Assembly: GCA_002633005.1 (NCBI GenBank)
Contig: NMRA01000333.1
Location: 96,321 to 158,320, forward strand
From: Phoronis australis
Lineage: Eukaryota > Phoronida > Phoronidae
Reading direction: 5' to 3'
DNA: 62,000 bases
A program made the position numbers and the translations under genes. The notes below the pieces were generated by a model. It was not told the origin of the DNA, searched no databases, and saw only the letters and a list, made by a program, of their open reading frames with translations. This document shows positions 10,615 through 22,219 of the stretch, in pieces (within the stretch, counting starts at the first letter, position 1; the number at the start of each line of letters is the position of its first letter).

Positions 10615-12650
10615 AGAAGTAAACGTGTGTAGCGTTCCTAGACCAACTTTCTTGTAAGAAAAATCGAGATCACACGAGTCCTTCTGAGATATTGTCATTT
10701 ATTACAAGTGAAGCACGGTATCACACTAGCTGTTCTCATGAAATTCTTGTGTCTACGGAACTCAGCCCTATACAGGATATTTCGGTTTTCGACGATAAAT
10801 TCACGGTAAAATCTTCTCAAGTTCCAGTTCCGGATAAATGAATGCACTGTAATCACTGAAGCAGAGAGCACTATTTTGACTTTTGAACATGTTGACGAAC
10901 TTCAAAATTAACTAGCCGTGTACTAGCTGGTAGTGGCCAGCACAGAACTGACAGAGTTGCAAAAGACGAATGAATCGCTCAAAACGTCATCTGTTGAGAA
11001 AAACAACGACGACCGCGCTGGAGAAGAAGTGCTGCAACAGTAAACGAGAACAAAATTTGTTGAACCGAAGGAGACATTTTCTCACTCTGATTAAAAGGCA
11101 ATTTGATGAATTTGTTCCCAACTTATTTGGATTTACCCAAAATAAATGTTTCAACGGCAGGTTTTTCTCTTTGAGGAAGATGGTGCTACCAAAGGTTTGG
11201 TAGGTTTTAGTATTGTAAATTGTAAGTAATGAGTGCACCGCGTTGTACTCCATAGCACATAGAGATAACGTTAAAAAGCATAGTTGGTGCCGGTCCGTGA
11301 TTGCTTTGGACACCGATGCGTCAGTGCACTATTTATCATTTTATATTTTCGAAAGCAAAAATCCACCTAATGTCAACTAAAGGGGTGCTGCTGATTTTTG
11401 TTTTTTCTTAATCTATCCAGTCTTAGAGGCTCAGTGACATGAGAGTGTCCTCTCCGGCGACACTTTCCCCTCAACGGCCCATCATAGTATAGCAACAATG
11501 ACGTCGCATTATCAAGCGCTCCGTTGTTATTGTTGAATAATGCACCTGACGTCATGCAACAATCAAACTTATCCAGCCGATGATTTTGAAGTTTTATGCA
11601 ACCCAGCCCAGATGGCGCGAAGTTGATCGTCAATACTGTGCGATGATCTTCCAATTCAAAGCTGATTCACTGGGCGGTTGCATGAAACAGTTCTAAACAG
11701 GGACTCAGATAAGTTCCCTAAACCTACCGCATATTCGTTGGCTTGAGAAAACACTGATTGTCCGTTCCTATACAGTAACTGAGTACCATTACTAAGTCAA
11801 TTTTTGGCTTTGATACGGATCGAGAGTGAGCTCTACGTTGAATTCTCAATGTTTTTTGAAAATAAGTAGGGTTCTTTTGATGCAACAGCCCTAATTTAAG
11901 GACTGTGAGGTCCTGTTTTGCGTGGGTGTCCACCGAGTTGTATCTTATTTACCTTAATTCATGATTCGTCACTGTCAATCGGACAGAACTGAGTCAGTTA
12001 AATTTCGATTTACGATTTTTGGCACAAGATATGCGACTGGTGATCTTACACAAAATTTTGAATCCGTGACATAGAGTGAGAGAAAGTTAAAATATTTTGT
12101 GTGCGGTTTCGTGAAAAACATCATATCAAAGTTTTATGTCTCATTATTTATTATGCACGGAAAGTTCGACTTTCACCATTCAAAAAGAAATATCAGTTTA
12201 GTATATATTATATGGATGGTTTTTACACAGTTCCCTTTGCCTCTGGCTGACATCAAGCTATAAACAGGATAGTTTAGTTTGTCACCCATAAGTTGATGAA
12301 GGTGGTCTTTTGAGCTGTTCATTGTATATGATATCTACAAATAAATGTTCTAATGTCTTATGTCTTATTTCCAGTGTTTTTTACGTTTATTTGAGTGTAT
12401 AAATAGAGAATCATACACGAGTCTCAGGTTTAAGACATGGGCAAAACCTCTTGTAAATTTTGTCAAAATCCCGAGGATTTTTCTCTCATGAACCATAAAA
12501 ACGATCTTCTTTGCTGAAAAAGTCTAAAACTTTCAACCACACGACGCAACTTTTGTAAAAACACGCTTGCGCAATGTAAAGTAATTCAGTTACTTTTTGT
12601 TAATAGGTTTAACAATTGTAAATTCCATTCAGCTTTCGTAGCAAATATGG
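10615..12650. other. 3' region of the peptide gene, then unassigned DNA
   Basis: AATAAA at about 11139 is a possible polyadenylation signal for the preceding gene. Overlapping opposite-strand frames around 10970-11313 and 11373-11933 show no motif. An AATAAA-containing AT-rich tract at 12340 has no linked coding region that I can identify. Confidence 0.35.
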
Positions 12651-12654
12651 CGCT

Positions 12655-12955
12655 CAAACATAGGAGGATTCAGGGGGGCCCCAGGGGGCCGCCCCCCCCC
12701 CCCCTTGGCTGGCTCAAGGAAAACAGCGCTGAAGAGACGAGTGCACCAATTTGGAATGGCAGTGGGGGGCAGAGCGCAGCGGAATCGTGTTCCCGTTTTT
12801 TTCTTTAGTCCGATAGAGTTTGGCAACACCAGCTCCACATCGCCAGCCCACGAAACTTTCGGGCCGCCTGTCTGTGCATACAATCGCGCTTTGCCCAATT
12901 CTTTGAGGCAACATCTTGCCCCCCCTCCCCCCTATAGCATCCTAGATCAGCCACT
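12655..12955. mobile_element. DNA-transposon (hAT-like/MITE) remnant with G/C homopolymers
   Basis: The right edge, CCTAGATCAGCCACTA (12941-12956), is nearly the same as the right end of the element at 38294-39106 (CCTAGATCCGCCACTG). Upstream are C runs and the stretch GGGGGGCCCCAGGGGGCCG, then 13 C residues at 12692-12704. The left terminus is diverged, so the exact start is uncertain. Frames inside it are low-complexity shadows. Confidence 0.5.
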
Positions 12956-12978
12956 ACTCAAAGATCTACTCACTTAAG

Positions 12979-13435
12979 TCAAAGTTAAGAATCTTCAACT
13001 CTAATGTGATGTCTGGTCTTCTTTACGGTTTAGAGCCGTGGAGACTTACAAAAACATTGGTTAATAGAGTACAGGTCTTTGTAAATAGATGCCTGCGAAA
13101 AATCCTGCAGATTAAATGGTCGGATAGAATCACAAATGAAGAGATTTGGCGAAAAACTGGGCATAAGAGGGTAGAGACTCAGATAAAGCGGCGAAAATGG
13201 AGGTGGGTGGGACACACCCTCAGAAAAGCTGAAAGCATCATAAAACAAGCCCTGTCCTGGAACCCGCACGGAAGTCGTCGACGAGGCAGACCAGTCCAAA
13301 CGTGGAGGAGGACAATGGAAGCCGAACTCCGTGAAACCGGATACAACATGCAGAAAATATGACAGATGAAGAACAACAGGATTCGATGGCGTTCGGTCAC
13401 AGAGGCCCTATCCACCACTGGGTGGCAAGGGTTTT
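12979..13435 (+). pseudogene. RTE/CR1-type LINE reverse-transcriptase C-terminus
   Basis: The frame reads KLRIFNSNVMSGLLYGLEPWR, then a CLRKILQIKWSDRITNEEIW block, then RRRKWRWVGHTLRK-like and RRGRPVQTWRRTMEAEL-like segments. This is the well-known tail that follows the RT domain in RTE-, CR1- and related non-LTR retrotransposons. A TGA at 13360-13362 interrupts the frame, which then continues as QMKNNRIRWRSVTEALSTTG to a TAA at 13433-13435. The 5' part of the element is absent, as expected for a 5'-truncated insertion. Confidence 0.8.
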
Positions 13436-15148
13436 AAGTCGAGTCAAGTTTCGTGGCAAATATTCAAGCTAGAATCTAATAAATAGTCTTTGAAGTATAT
13501 ATAAATAACAGTCAGCAATGGTTGTTTCAGTGTTTGACAGACGATAAAATGTATAGCGTATGGAGTTCTACTTTGCACTACTTTGTGATTTGTCCATGTA
13601 ATATCAAAAAATACGTACTAGACAACTCAATGTTTAACCAGTCGTGTCGTAACACATTCTAAGTCATGTGAGACGACTGGTTTTAATCAGTCTTCTCACA
13701 TGACTTGTTAAAACAATGTTTGAACCTCGGATCAACATGTATATACTTCACAACAAACAACAATGCATAGTCTACTACACATTTCAACGTTTTCTGTCAA
13801 CACCAGACAACTCTCTGTTGCTTAGCTGGTTAAGTTCGGATATTTAGCGATAACGTATCTATCACTGTTATGACGCGATTCGGACCTAAAAATGAAAATC
13901 TAAATCCAGTCCCATCATATTTTCCAAAACTTTGCAAGTCTTGCATTTTTTCAATTCAGATAACCGAAGGGACAATTTAGCACTTGGAATTTCACAAAAG
14001 TATGTGTTTGGATAAATCGGTGTGCTAAGACAACGGTTGCACCCATTGTATGCTCCATTGTTTGCTGGGTCCAAAACGTCGAAATGATGTCTTACTAAGC
14101 AAGTGAATTGATGTTAAATGATTGCGTCGTTTTGATTGCCAATAAGTAGAGATGCCAAAATACTGGTCAGCAGTCCTCAAATATGCCACCTAACTTCTTG
14201 ATGTAAAACTCAAAGTCGGGAAACAGGAAAGGATTAATGCGCAAGTTCGACTGCCCGCGTTACGGTGACGTCATCCTTGTCAGAATCAGAACTGTACGCT
14301 CTGCGCTTCTGTCGAGCTGCAAGTCTCTTGAAAAATTTGCAACCTGCGTCGACGTGTGTTGTTTACCTTTCTTCACCGTTCTCATTTGTTTAGCACACCT
14401 CTAAGTATTACTCTTGTGCCAGTTTTCAAGCCCTCTTCGAATGCGATTGTCATAAACATCTTCGCTATGCCTTTTACGCCTAGCTCAATGTATTGCATAA
14501 TTCTCCCTCAGTTTGGGCAGCTGTATGCATTTTTTCATGTATAAGCACAAGAATCAATGAGTCAGTTTTAATCATTTACCTCAGTGACAGAAAGCCCAAG
14601 CTCCACTTGTGGCATGAACTAAATCGTGCACAGGCTGCTGGGTAACCTGTTCTAAATTCATTTTTACAGTTCATTTTAGAACAAATCAGTCACCAGCAGT
14701 AAAGTTGTACTAAAAGGTAATTCGGGAGTAAATTAATTGTCTGTTTTTTAATAACAGTTACGGTAAATTGACATGCTAACGTGCACAGGTGTCATGACGC
14801 TAACTTGCAAAACGTGCAATATGATTTTTTCAACTCTAGTGGCGTCACATACTAACAATTAGGCGGTATTGAAACCAACGTTATTATGTGTCTTTTGTAC
14901 AAATGAACTGGGTTGATTTCCGTGTTCTACAACACGTATCAGGGTCACTATATGCATCTCAGATGACACCTTATTTTTATATTTACTTGCTGTCGAAAGT
15001 GACTGTACGGGAGCCTTAAATATTTATCGTTTGAGATTTGTTAAGTAAAATAATCTTTTTAAAAAAACCCTGTAAAATTTGGTAAGAAGTCATTGTTTGT
15101 CAATTTTTTTCACTCTTGTATGCCGATAAGGCTGCACTTTTTAATCCA
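13436..15148. other. Unassigned stretch with a CRE palindrome
   Basis: Apart from the hairpins at 13637-13706, a perfect TGACGTCA palindrome at 14266-14273 is the only regulatory-looking site I can point to, and no coding exon follows it convincingly. Short frames such as 14356-14544 lack support. Confidence 0.35.
13637..13706. other. Overlapping inverted repeats (two competing hairpins)
   Basis: Arm 13661-13679 (AAGTCATGTGAGACGACTG) pairs with 13688-13706 with one mismatch over 19 bases and an 8-base loop. Separately, AACCAGTCGT at 13637-13646 is the exact reverse complement of ACGACTGGTT at 13673-13682. The two stems share bases and cannot form together. This may be a remnant of a palindromic MITE or a structured RNA; no gene is linked to it. 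Confidence 0.6.
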
Positions 15149-15152
15149 TTAA

Positions 15153-15861
15153 AGAGGCTTGGAACGCAAAAAATAGACTAAGTTGCATTATTCAGAGTGC
15201 CACTGAAACAGAATTCAACCTGCTCACTTGATTGTTCGTAGAGACTTTTAATTTCTGTTAATGCCAAAGCATTTTTCTTTTAGTTTTCAATTTCAAAAGA
15301 AAAGACCTGTCAACTGATCGTCACTTTTCTCTCACAAGGCAAAGCACGCCTCGGTATGGCATAAACGAAGCACTTTTCCCTTATATGGAAACGTGACCTT
15401 TGACCTTTGACGTAAACAAAACAATGGCGACTAAGCAGCAGCCTGTTCCATTGAGGCAACTGATGTGGGATCTAACTGTTTAAAATTGTTATAAAGGTAT
15501 CGTAGTATTCAAATATATTCTAAATGCACTTGAAATTATTTTTGTAGAATTGAGTGCTTCTCTGGTTTGTCTCAAACTCTGCTGACGACGTCAGATTCGC
15601 AGTGCGGCCACACATGATAATCTGCTGTTAATATCCATCTTGTCAGTCAACTTTTTGTTGAATGGAGGAAAATTAGAAACTCTGTGGTGACTGCACTTTT
15701 TTTTTCTTAGCGGGTATTTCAAAAACCGTAAATTTTGTGACTTTTCTGGAAATTCCCACACAGGGGAAAGTGAATAACTCTGTAGTAGACGCTGTGAGAT
15801 GGTATTTTCGTCAGGAATTGTTTAAAAGATATTATGACGAGCTTTCGCGTTCCATGCCTCT
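15153..15861 (+). mobile_element. piggyBac-type MITE, copy 1 (TTAA target site)
   Basis: The element starts AGAGGCTTGGAACGC and ends GCGTTCCATGCCTCT, forming terminal inverted repeats of about 15 bases, and is flanked by TTAA at 15149-15152 and 15862-15865. TTAA target duplication is the hallmark of the piggyBac superfamily. It is 709 bp long with no transposase, so it is non-autonomous. A second copy lies at 25865-26511 in the same orientation. The body carries TGACCTTTGACC at 15394-15405 plus a third half-site, a nuclear-receptor DR1-like arrangement, followed by AAACAAAACAATGGCGAC. Confidence 0.85.
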
Positions 15862-16092
15862 TTAAATTCTAATTTTGGAGGTTGAAAATTATGACCGCTA
15901 TAGATTTCTTTAAAGGGTGTAAAAGAGCCTTCAGCATTAAACAAATCGCACACTGGTTCTGAATCTTACAATTCATGGGCTCAGCAGCAGCGTCGGACAA
16001 ATGCGATTATTCGACTACTTTACACATAGCATTCTTGTTATGTTCTCACTCTGTGTATGATCTGAACGACTAAATCTTCACTTGACCGTGGC

Positions 16093-16498
16093 TTGGTTCA
16101 CTCTGTTGCACGTATCCCGTTGGATCCTTTTAGCATCAGTCGTGATTGCCTGTTGGGTTTATTATGTGTAGATAAACCCCTGGTGAGCTTGTGTTTTGGA
16201 TCGTGCTGCGGGCTGAGACTGGGACTGTATCCCAATGAAGTTCGGTTAAAGGAACTGACCAGAGATACGTTGATGAGTGTTTATTAGTTTTGTTACGTCA
16301 TGAGTGTTTATATAGTTTTATACCATTTTATTACATGTGCACATATATTGGCAACAAATATTGCCACTATATATCACGTGTACATAATCATTTTTCTTTC
16401 ATTATTTTCTCTCATAGTTGTTGGTATCGGTACAGTGATTTCATTTACTCAGGTTTTAGTCAAGGAAATTAGCACTACTCAGTATAGACTGGATAATT
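16093..16498. other. Sequence 5' of LINE, unassigned
   Basis: Two overlapping frames (16093-16287 and 16300-16506) precede the endonuclease start of the LINE. They may be a decayed leader or ORF1 remnant, but I see no RNA-binding, zinc-knuckle or esterase motif. Confidence 0.3.
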
Positions 16499-19400
16499 AT
16501 GGTTAGTATTGCCTCAATGACTTCTAGAGGAATAGGCGACATAACAAAACGCAGAGATGTGTTTCAATTACTAAGAGAGAAAAAGTGTTGTATTTACTGC
16601 CTCCAGGACACTCATTTCACCAAAGAAGAAACGAATTTATCTAGGACAATATTTTGCTGATGTGGTGGTTCGAGCTAAGTTTGGTAAAATAGAAAAATAG
16701 AATGTGGTTGGGATGTTTATTTTAAGATAAAGTAATAATGTACAAAACTAACAGAATGCTTGGAATATAAATTATTTTACTAACATAATACAGATGGGCG
16801 ATAAAAATACGCCATAAATATGCACGAAATGGAAACTCTAAAATATAGCTTGGAGAGATGGAGTTATACTTTACCAGTATAAAATATTACGAAACTGGAG
16901 GGTTGGAGGCGGAAAAAAATGAATACTGAGAAGAAACACGGTTTGATCGTCTGAATGCAGATAATGTAATAAAGTTCAGTGAACTCTCCGAATGGAACAA
17001 AGAACTATTACGTAAAAAAAGCTGTGAATAAATGAATCACACTGACGTCATACACAGAGACAAACAACTGCAGAATGATGGATGGAGGAAAATATTCCCT
17101 GATAAGTATATTTAATTGAAATTAAAGTTCGTTTATCTAGGACAATATTTTCCTGATGCGGTGGTTCGACCTAAGTTTGGGAAGTTAAAAAAATAAAATG
17201 TGGTTGAGATGTTTATTGTAAGATAAGCAAAAATATAAAAATCTAATAGTATAATAGTTATATAAATCTATTTTTTCTAACTTAGCTAAGATGGGCGACA
17301 AAAAACGTAAAATGCTGAAAGCACCGCCCATCGTTCTTTCTGGGGTTATGTCATATTTACCAGGAAGACGAGACTGTCTTGGTGTGTGCATTCTTTTTAA
17401 TAAGTAACTTTTGTCCAGGACAATTAACGACAAACGGGAAGGAGTCTAGTAGGTATAAACTTGTCTAATTAGGAAAACTTACGAGTGAATGTACTGTTTC
17501 TTGAGGCTGGGCCAACAGGAAGCTGGAGAGAAAAAACAAACAGCGCTACCATCGGACTTGGTAGGAACTAACTAGGAGTTGGATATGACGCATGAAGGGC
17601 TGCATAATGCCCAAATTATAGGATTTATGTCAGAGTGCCATAAATCTCATTAATTTGAATTTGAAGTAAAGTCCAAAAGAATAGATTCGGATGATAATTT
17701 GGTTGCCACGGAAGTCTTGATCGAAAACAATTATCTAGTATCTCTGATAAGTTTGTACGGTCCAAACAGAGACAATCCAGATTTCTACAGAAATGTTGAG
17801 AAAAATATTTTGGATTTAAACCATGGTTTCAGAAGAGGCTTCCTTCCAAACTCCAGCGGGTTATTACCATCAAACTCAAAGGGAATAAATCGAGAAATAA
17901 TACAAAGAATTTCCCTCTTAAGTATCAATTACAAACTTTTGTCGTCATGTTCCCAACGAGTTGGTTCTGTAATACAACATTTTTAACTGTGTGTATTAAA
18001 ATGCACTCTTATCAAAAGGGTTCTCTTTGGGCGTTTCATAGCAGAAAATACAAGGCAGGCTTATGACTTGATGCAGTTTACGGAAAAGTTTAATAAACCA
18101 GGTATAGTTGTGTCGGTAGACTTCGAAAAGGCGTTTGTCTCGGTCTTTTGTTGACAAAAGTTCTAAATTTCTTTAATTTTGGCCACTCAATAAAAATGGG
18201 TCCATGTACTTAACAGAGGGCAATGTGTTATACAGAACGGTGCAACTTTTTTGACATAGGGCGTGGTTGAAGGCAAGGTGATCCGTTATAACCATGCCAT
18301 TTTATTTTATGTGCAGAGATTAGGGGTTGGCTCTTTATACTGTTCAAGAGTGTTACGGGCATCCGTGTCGTATCGGTAGAATACAAACTGATGAAGTATG
18401 AGGAAACACTTCACATTTTAAACCAATTTGCAAAATATTCTGGTCTAAAGCCTGATCTGAAAAATGTATAAGGATAGGTTCTATGAAAGGTAGCTATCAA
18501 AAATGTACTGTGACGTAAAACTGAAATGACTTTACTGGGTATTCAATTCTCCAGTGATTTAAATAAAATTCCCGACATTAATTTCAATAGTAAGCTTAGT
18601 GAAATACAGAAGACCATAGTCATTTAGGGAAAAGAAACTTGACACTTTTTGGAAGAATAACAGTTGTGAAATCCTTCAAAACTTGTACATCTTTTTACAA
18701 ATCTCCTGTCCACAGGCCTTCCCTAAGCAGTTGAACTAAACGTTTCACTGTTTTGTATGGAACGGTAAAACGGAAAATTGTCGCAAGACCATGGCTCAAG
18801 AGTATAATGTTGGTGGAGTCAGAATGATTGACGTCACTTCTTTCATGAAAGTCATTAAATTAACTTGGTTTTCGTAAACTACTTTGAGTACTACAAGTCC
18901 ATGGGCAATGTTCGCAAATGGTCTCTTATAGAGAGTATAAAATAATTACTTATTGTTCGGAGATTTCTATTTTAGAAAGGTGTCTCAAATGACTTCTAAT
19001 GTGATTTAGAAAGCGGTTTTCAATGTGTACATGAATTCAGATTGTTAGTTCCCGAAAACGATGGTATTCGTCAGCTTCTATGGATGAATTGGAAAATATT
19101 AATAGATAGCAAGCCTGTTGTCTATAAAGAGTGGTTTCTAAAAGGCATAACTCATGTACACGACTTGTTTGATTCTGATGATTGTTTCCTTAATCACGAG
19201 GAGTTTATACAGAAATTTCACTTTAGCCCTCAAGCAACTTCATTTTGTGGTCTACGAAGCTAATTGTACGCTAACTGGAGTTATCTCAGGGAGGGAAAGC
19301 TTCAAGTAATTTTTGTGACCGCTTCGTCCACGATTCCCCAAATTATTTTGGGTGTGAATAAAATTTACAATATTACTGTCTCTTAAGTTTGAGAAAAAAC

Positions 19401-20060
19401 AAAGTGTCAAATGAAATGGAATGAGAAAGTAAATGTCCCGGATGCTACAAAATGGTGGTATAATGTTTTTTCCTACATCTATTCATTCACTGAAGATGTT
19501 CCTCTGAGATGGTTCCAATTTAGGCTGGTTCACAGAATTATAGGCCGTAATGATTTTTTACACAAGATTGGCTTAACTGGTAACTCATTGCGTATGTTTT
19601 GCTTAGATGAAAGTGTATCTACTGTCCATGTGTACTGGTCTTGGAATCGTTGCTCATCAGTTTTGGATTAATGTTAATAACTGGCTCGTAGATGCTGTTG
19701 TACATAGTTTAGAACTGTCCTTACAACCAGCTCTGTATGGTGTTCAGGTGGAAGTGATGGTTCTTTGTCTTGTCGTCAAGTACCATATGTACAGGCAACG
19801 GTTGAAGTGCAACAATTCCAGCCTTGTACTGTTTCAAAAGGAAGTTGCAATGTACGTTTCCACTAAAAGATACATATTCTGAAACAAAAATATATACGAT
19901 GAATTTATTGAACGCTGGCAAGGTCTTGACCTTTATTGCTTACAGTGAATGACTCATAGCCTCTACTTATTTTAAAAATGTTTAAATTACTTTTGTATAT
20001 TGTTAGCACTGTACATAAGTTGACCTTAACTGTTCCTTGACTAAAACAAAAAAAAATAAT
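16499..20060 (+). mobile_element. Decayed Tx1/L1-like LINE, element A
   Basis: The order of pieces is that of an APE-type non-LTR retrotransposon ORF2. An endonuclease start at 16499 has a CLQDTHFTKEE motif. Endonuclease sequence continues at 17699 with LISLYGPNRDNPDFY. RT block: GRFIAENTRQ... and SVDFEKAFVSVFC (about 18037-18153). Post-RT region at 19042: VVYKEWFLKGITHVHDLF. At 19411: WWYNVFSYIY and RWFQFRLVHRIIGRNDFLHKIGL, followed by a zf-RVT remnant with one Cys left. At 19650-19880: FWINVNNWL and KYHMYRQR. Stops and frameshifts break it everywhere, and part of the region between endonuclease and RT is lost. An A-rich tail (about 20045-20058) marks the 3' end. Confidence 0.85.
16634..17330 (+). 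repeat. Direct duplication of about 200 bp inside LINE A
   Basis: The phrase starting TTTATCTAGGACAATATTTT and continuing through GGTGGTTCGA-CTAAGTTTGG, AATGTGGTTG-GATGTTTATT and GATGGGCGA-AAAA occurs at about 16630-16830 and again at 17130-17330. The copies are about 500 bases apart and diverged by many substitutions. It interrupts the endonuclease coding region, so it arose by rearrangement or insertion after the LINE landed. Confidence 0.75.
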
Positions 20061-22085
20061 TAGTTACTGTCGTGAGGACACTCTAATTGTGTGATCTGTA
20101 TCGTACTCATTATATTGAATAAAAAGTTCAGAAGAAAAACACACACAGGGTAGACATCCTTTTCACACCAGGTTTTGTGAAAAATAGATTTTGATCTTAG
20201 AATTATACCACAGGGAAGATAAATGTGTCCATTTTCGTCACTTATTTGGAATTGCTTAAAGCTTTCTTCCAGAACAGATTGTCGGTTCCACACGCTAGTT
20301 TTTAAGAGAACGCGTGCCCAATTTTAAAGAACTTGACAATTTTTACTGTAATACAACCCTGGGTCCACTTTTATAGGATATATTTCTGGGATATTTTCCG
20401 GGATCTTTTCTGCAAAAGTTTTATCCTTGGAACAAAGCTAACAATTGAGCAATTTCTACATTCATACGATAAACTTCTCAAGATTCCGAAAATAATTTGA
20501 AAAAAGACTCGCATGAATGGATCTTGTGACTAGACTGCAAGGTTACAAAATTCCAAACTAGGGATTTGTTATGCCAAACTGGATTCACCTTCTGTTTCAG
20601 TTGCGGTGTCCCTCGACGCCCAGTTTCTTCGCACATCCTCGTACTGTACCTACACACAGTGGCAATATGCTGCTCAAATTCTTATCGTGTTGTGAAAGTG
20701 TCTTTGTTAACATCTTCTTGGCAGGAGAACAACCACTTAAAGAACGTGGCAAAAATGTGATTACTAACAGGTGACTGAAAATCAAATCCAACCAAGAACT
20801 GAGCCTAGAAGAGCCCTAGTCGAATTATAAGAACCAGTTCAGAGTAATCTTACCCAACTACACTTTCATACAGGGGTATTGGAGCTCTCTTCGCAGGAAG
20901 GGAAAGGATAGTGTCTACATGACGTCAAAATACAGATCAATGTCCATGGAAAAATGGTAGCCAAGAAATGAATACCAAATAATGAAATGAGACAATACCT
21001 ACATAGACACTACTTGCTTAAATAAAATGGCTCTCTGGTCAGCCAGAGACAACATTGTGATTTTCAGTCTATTGTGAGCCAAAATTATTTATACAATTTA
21101 CCGAAATTTATGAAAGTATAGTACAGGGCAGACACAATAGCCGACGCAATACCTGGAACATGAAATGTTCACACGTGGCGATACCTGACTGAGAGTGCAA
21201 AATACACACGTGAGTCGGCGGCACATCTTTACTGGCCCACGGTTATAATATAATGAACTTTTTCTGGCAAACGGGTCTATTTTATGGGGTGTCAAAACAA
21301 TTTGCTCACACAAAGAACGTCAATTTTGAAGGATAACCTCGCATGTGACGAACTTATAAAGGATGGTATTCTCGATGTCACGTGTTCTGTGAAGTACGCA
21401 CTATACTCCAGTGTGAGCTGTTATGGTAGAATTTATTACTATGGCCAGGGTCGGATTAAGGTTTCCTCGGCCCTTAAGCTATAAAAAGTTCGACGCCCTA
21501 GAAATTTGAACTGTACCCGGATTCCACACCCTCCGGACGTCACAATTTTTACCTTCTAGGTTGACGCAACTTCCGAGGAACCCCTCTACCTAATAGTCGG
21601 GTCTCCCTTTTAGTGCTTAATGGGTAACCCGGCACCGGTTATGAAAAAGTAAATATGCATTTGAATGAACTTACAGTCAATGTGTCAATTACGGAACACA
21701 TCGCAGATTATTTACTTAATACTGGAACAACTATGGAAAAATAGTTGAACTCGTCCAAAACTCATCAAATGTCCCTCTTCATTTATCCTTACACCAATTT
21801 TGAAACTTGTAGAGCAATTAGTTGATATCTGAATTACACAATGAATGTTTGTGGTGTTTCAGCCTAGTTAATAAGTGATCTTGATGAACCACAAAGTTTA
21901 AAAAATAAATACATTTTCAAACGTTACGTGATGAATCTGTTATTATTTTCGTAAACCTCATTCTATCATTTGCATTGACTAAATTTGTGACAGACCTGTA
22001 AACTCAGTTTAGTGACTTCCAAACACGACGCCACACTCACGAATCTGACATACGCATCCAAAAAGCATGGCTCTGGGACAGCAAA
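20061..22085. other. Unassigned stretch
   Basis: Open frames at 20060-20293 (-), 20566-20774 (+), 21098-21313 (-) and 21284-21484 (+) have no recognised motif or splice context. I see no repeat family here. Confidence 0.35.
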
Positions 22086-22219
22086 CACGGCTCCGGCACC
22101 TGTGAAGAAGGCACATGGACCCTGATCACTGAACCATGCAGGTGATGCTTAAACACGGCTCCGGCACCTGTAAAGAAGGCACATGGACCCTTCACTGAAC
22201 CATGCAGGTGATGTTTAAA
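22086..22219. repeat. Tandem duplication, two copies of about 67 bp
   Basis: CACGGCTCCGGCACCTGT(G/A)AAGAAGGCACATGGACCCT... through GAACCATGCAGGTGATG(C/T)TTAAA occurs twice back to back (22086-22153 and 22154-22219), differing by a 4-base indel and a few substitutions. A frame on the minus strand runs through both copies but starts and ends without gene signals. Confidence 0.85.

Noticed and set aside
11510-11525. ATGACGTC and other single CRE-like matches
   Set aside because: Isolated half-perfect matches without TATA, exon or conservation evidence are expected by chance in 62 kb.
14356-14544. 62-codon plus frame with several hydrophobic stretches
   Set aside because: No start context, splice sites or homology; hydrophobic bias is expected from T-rich DNA.
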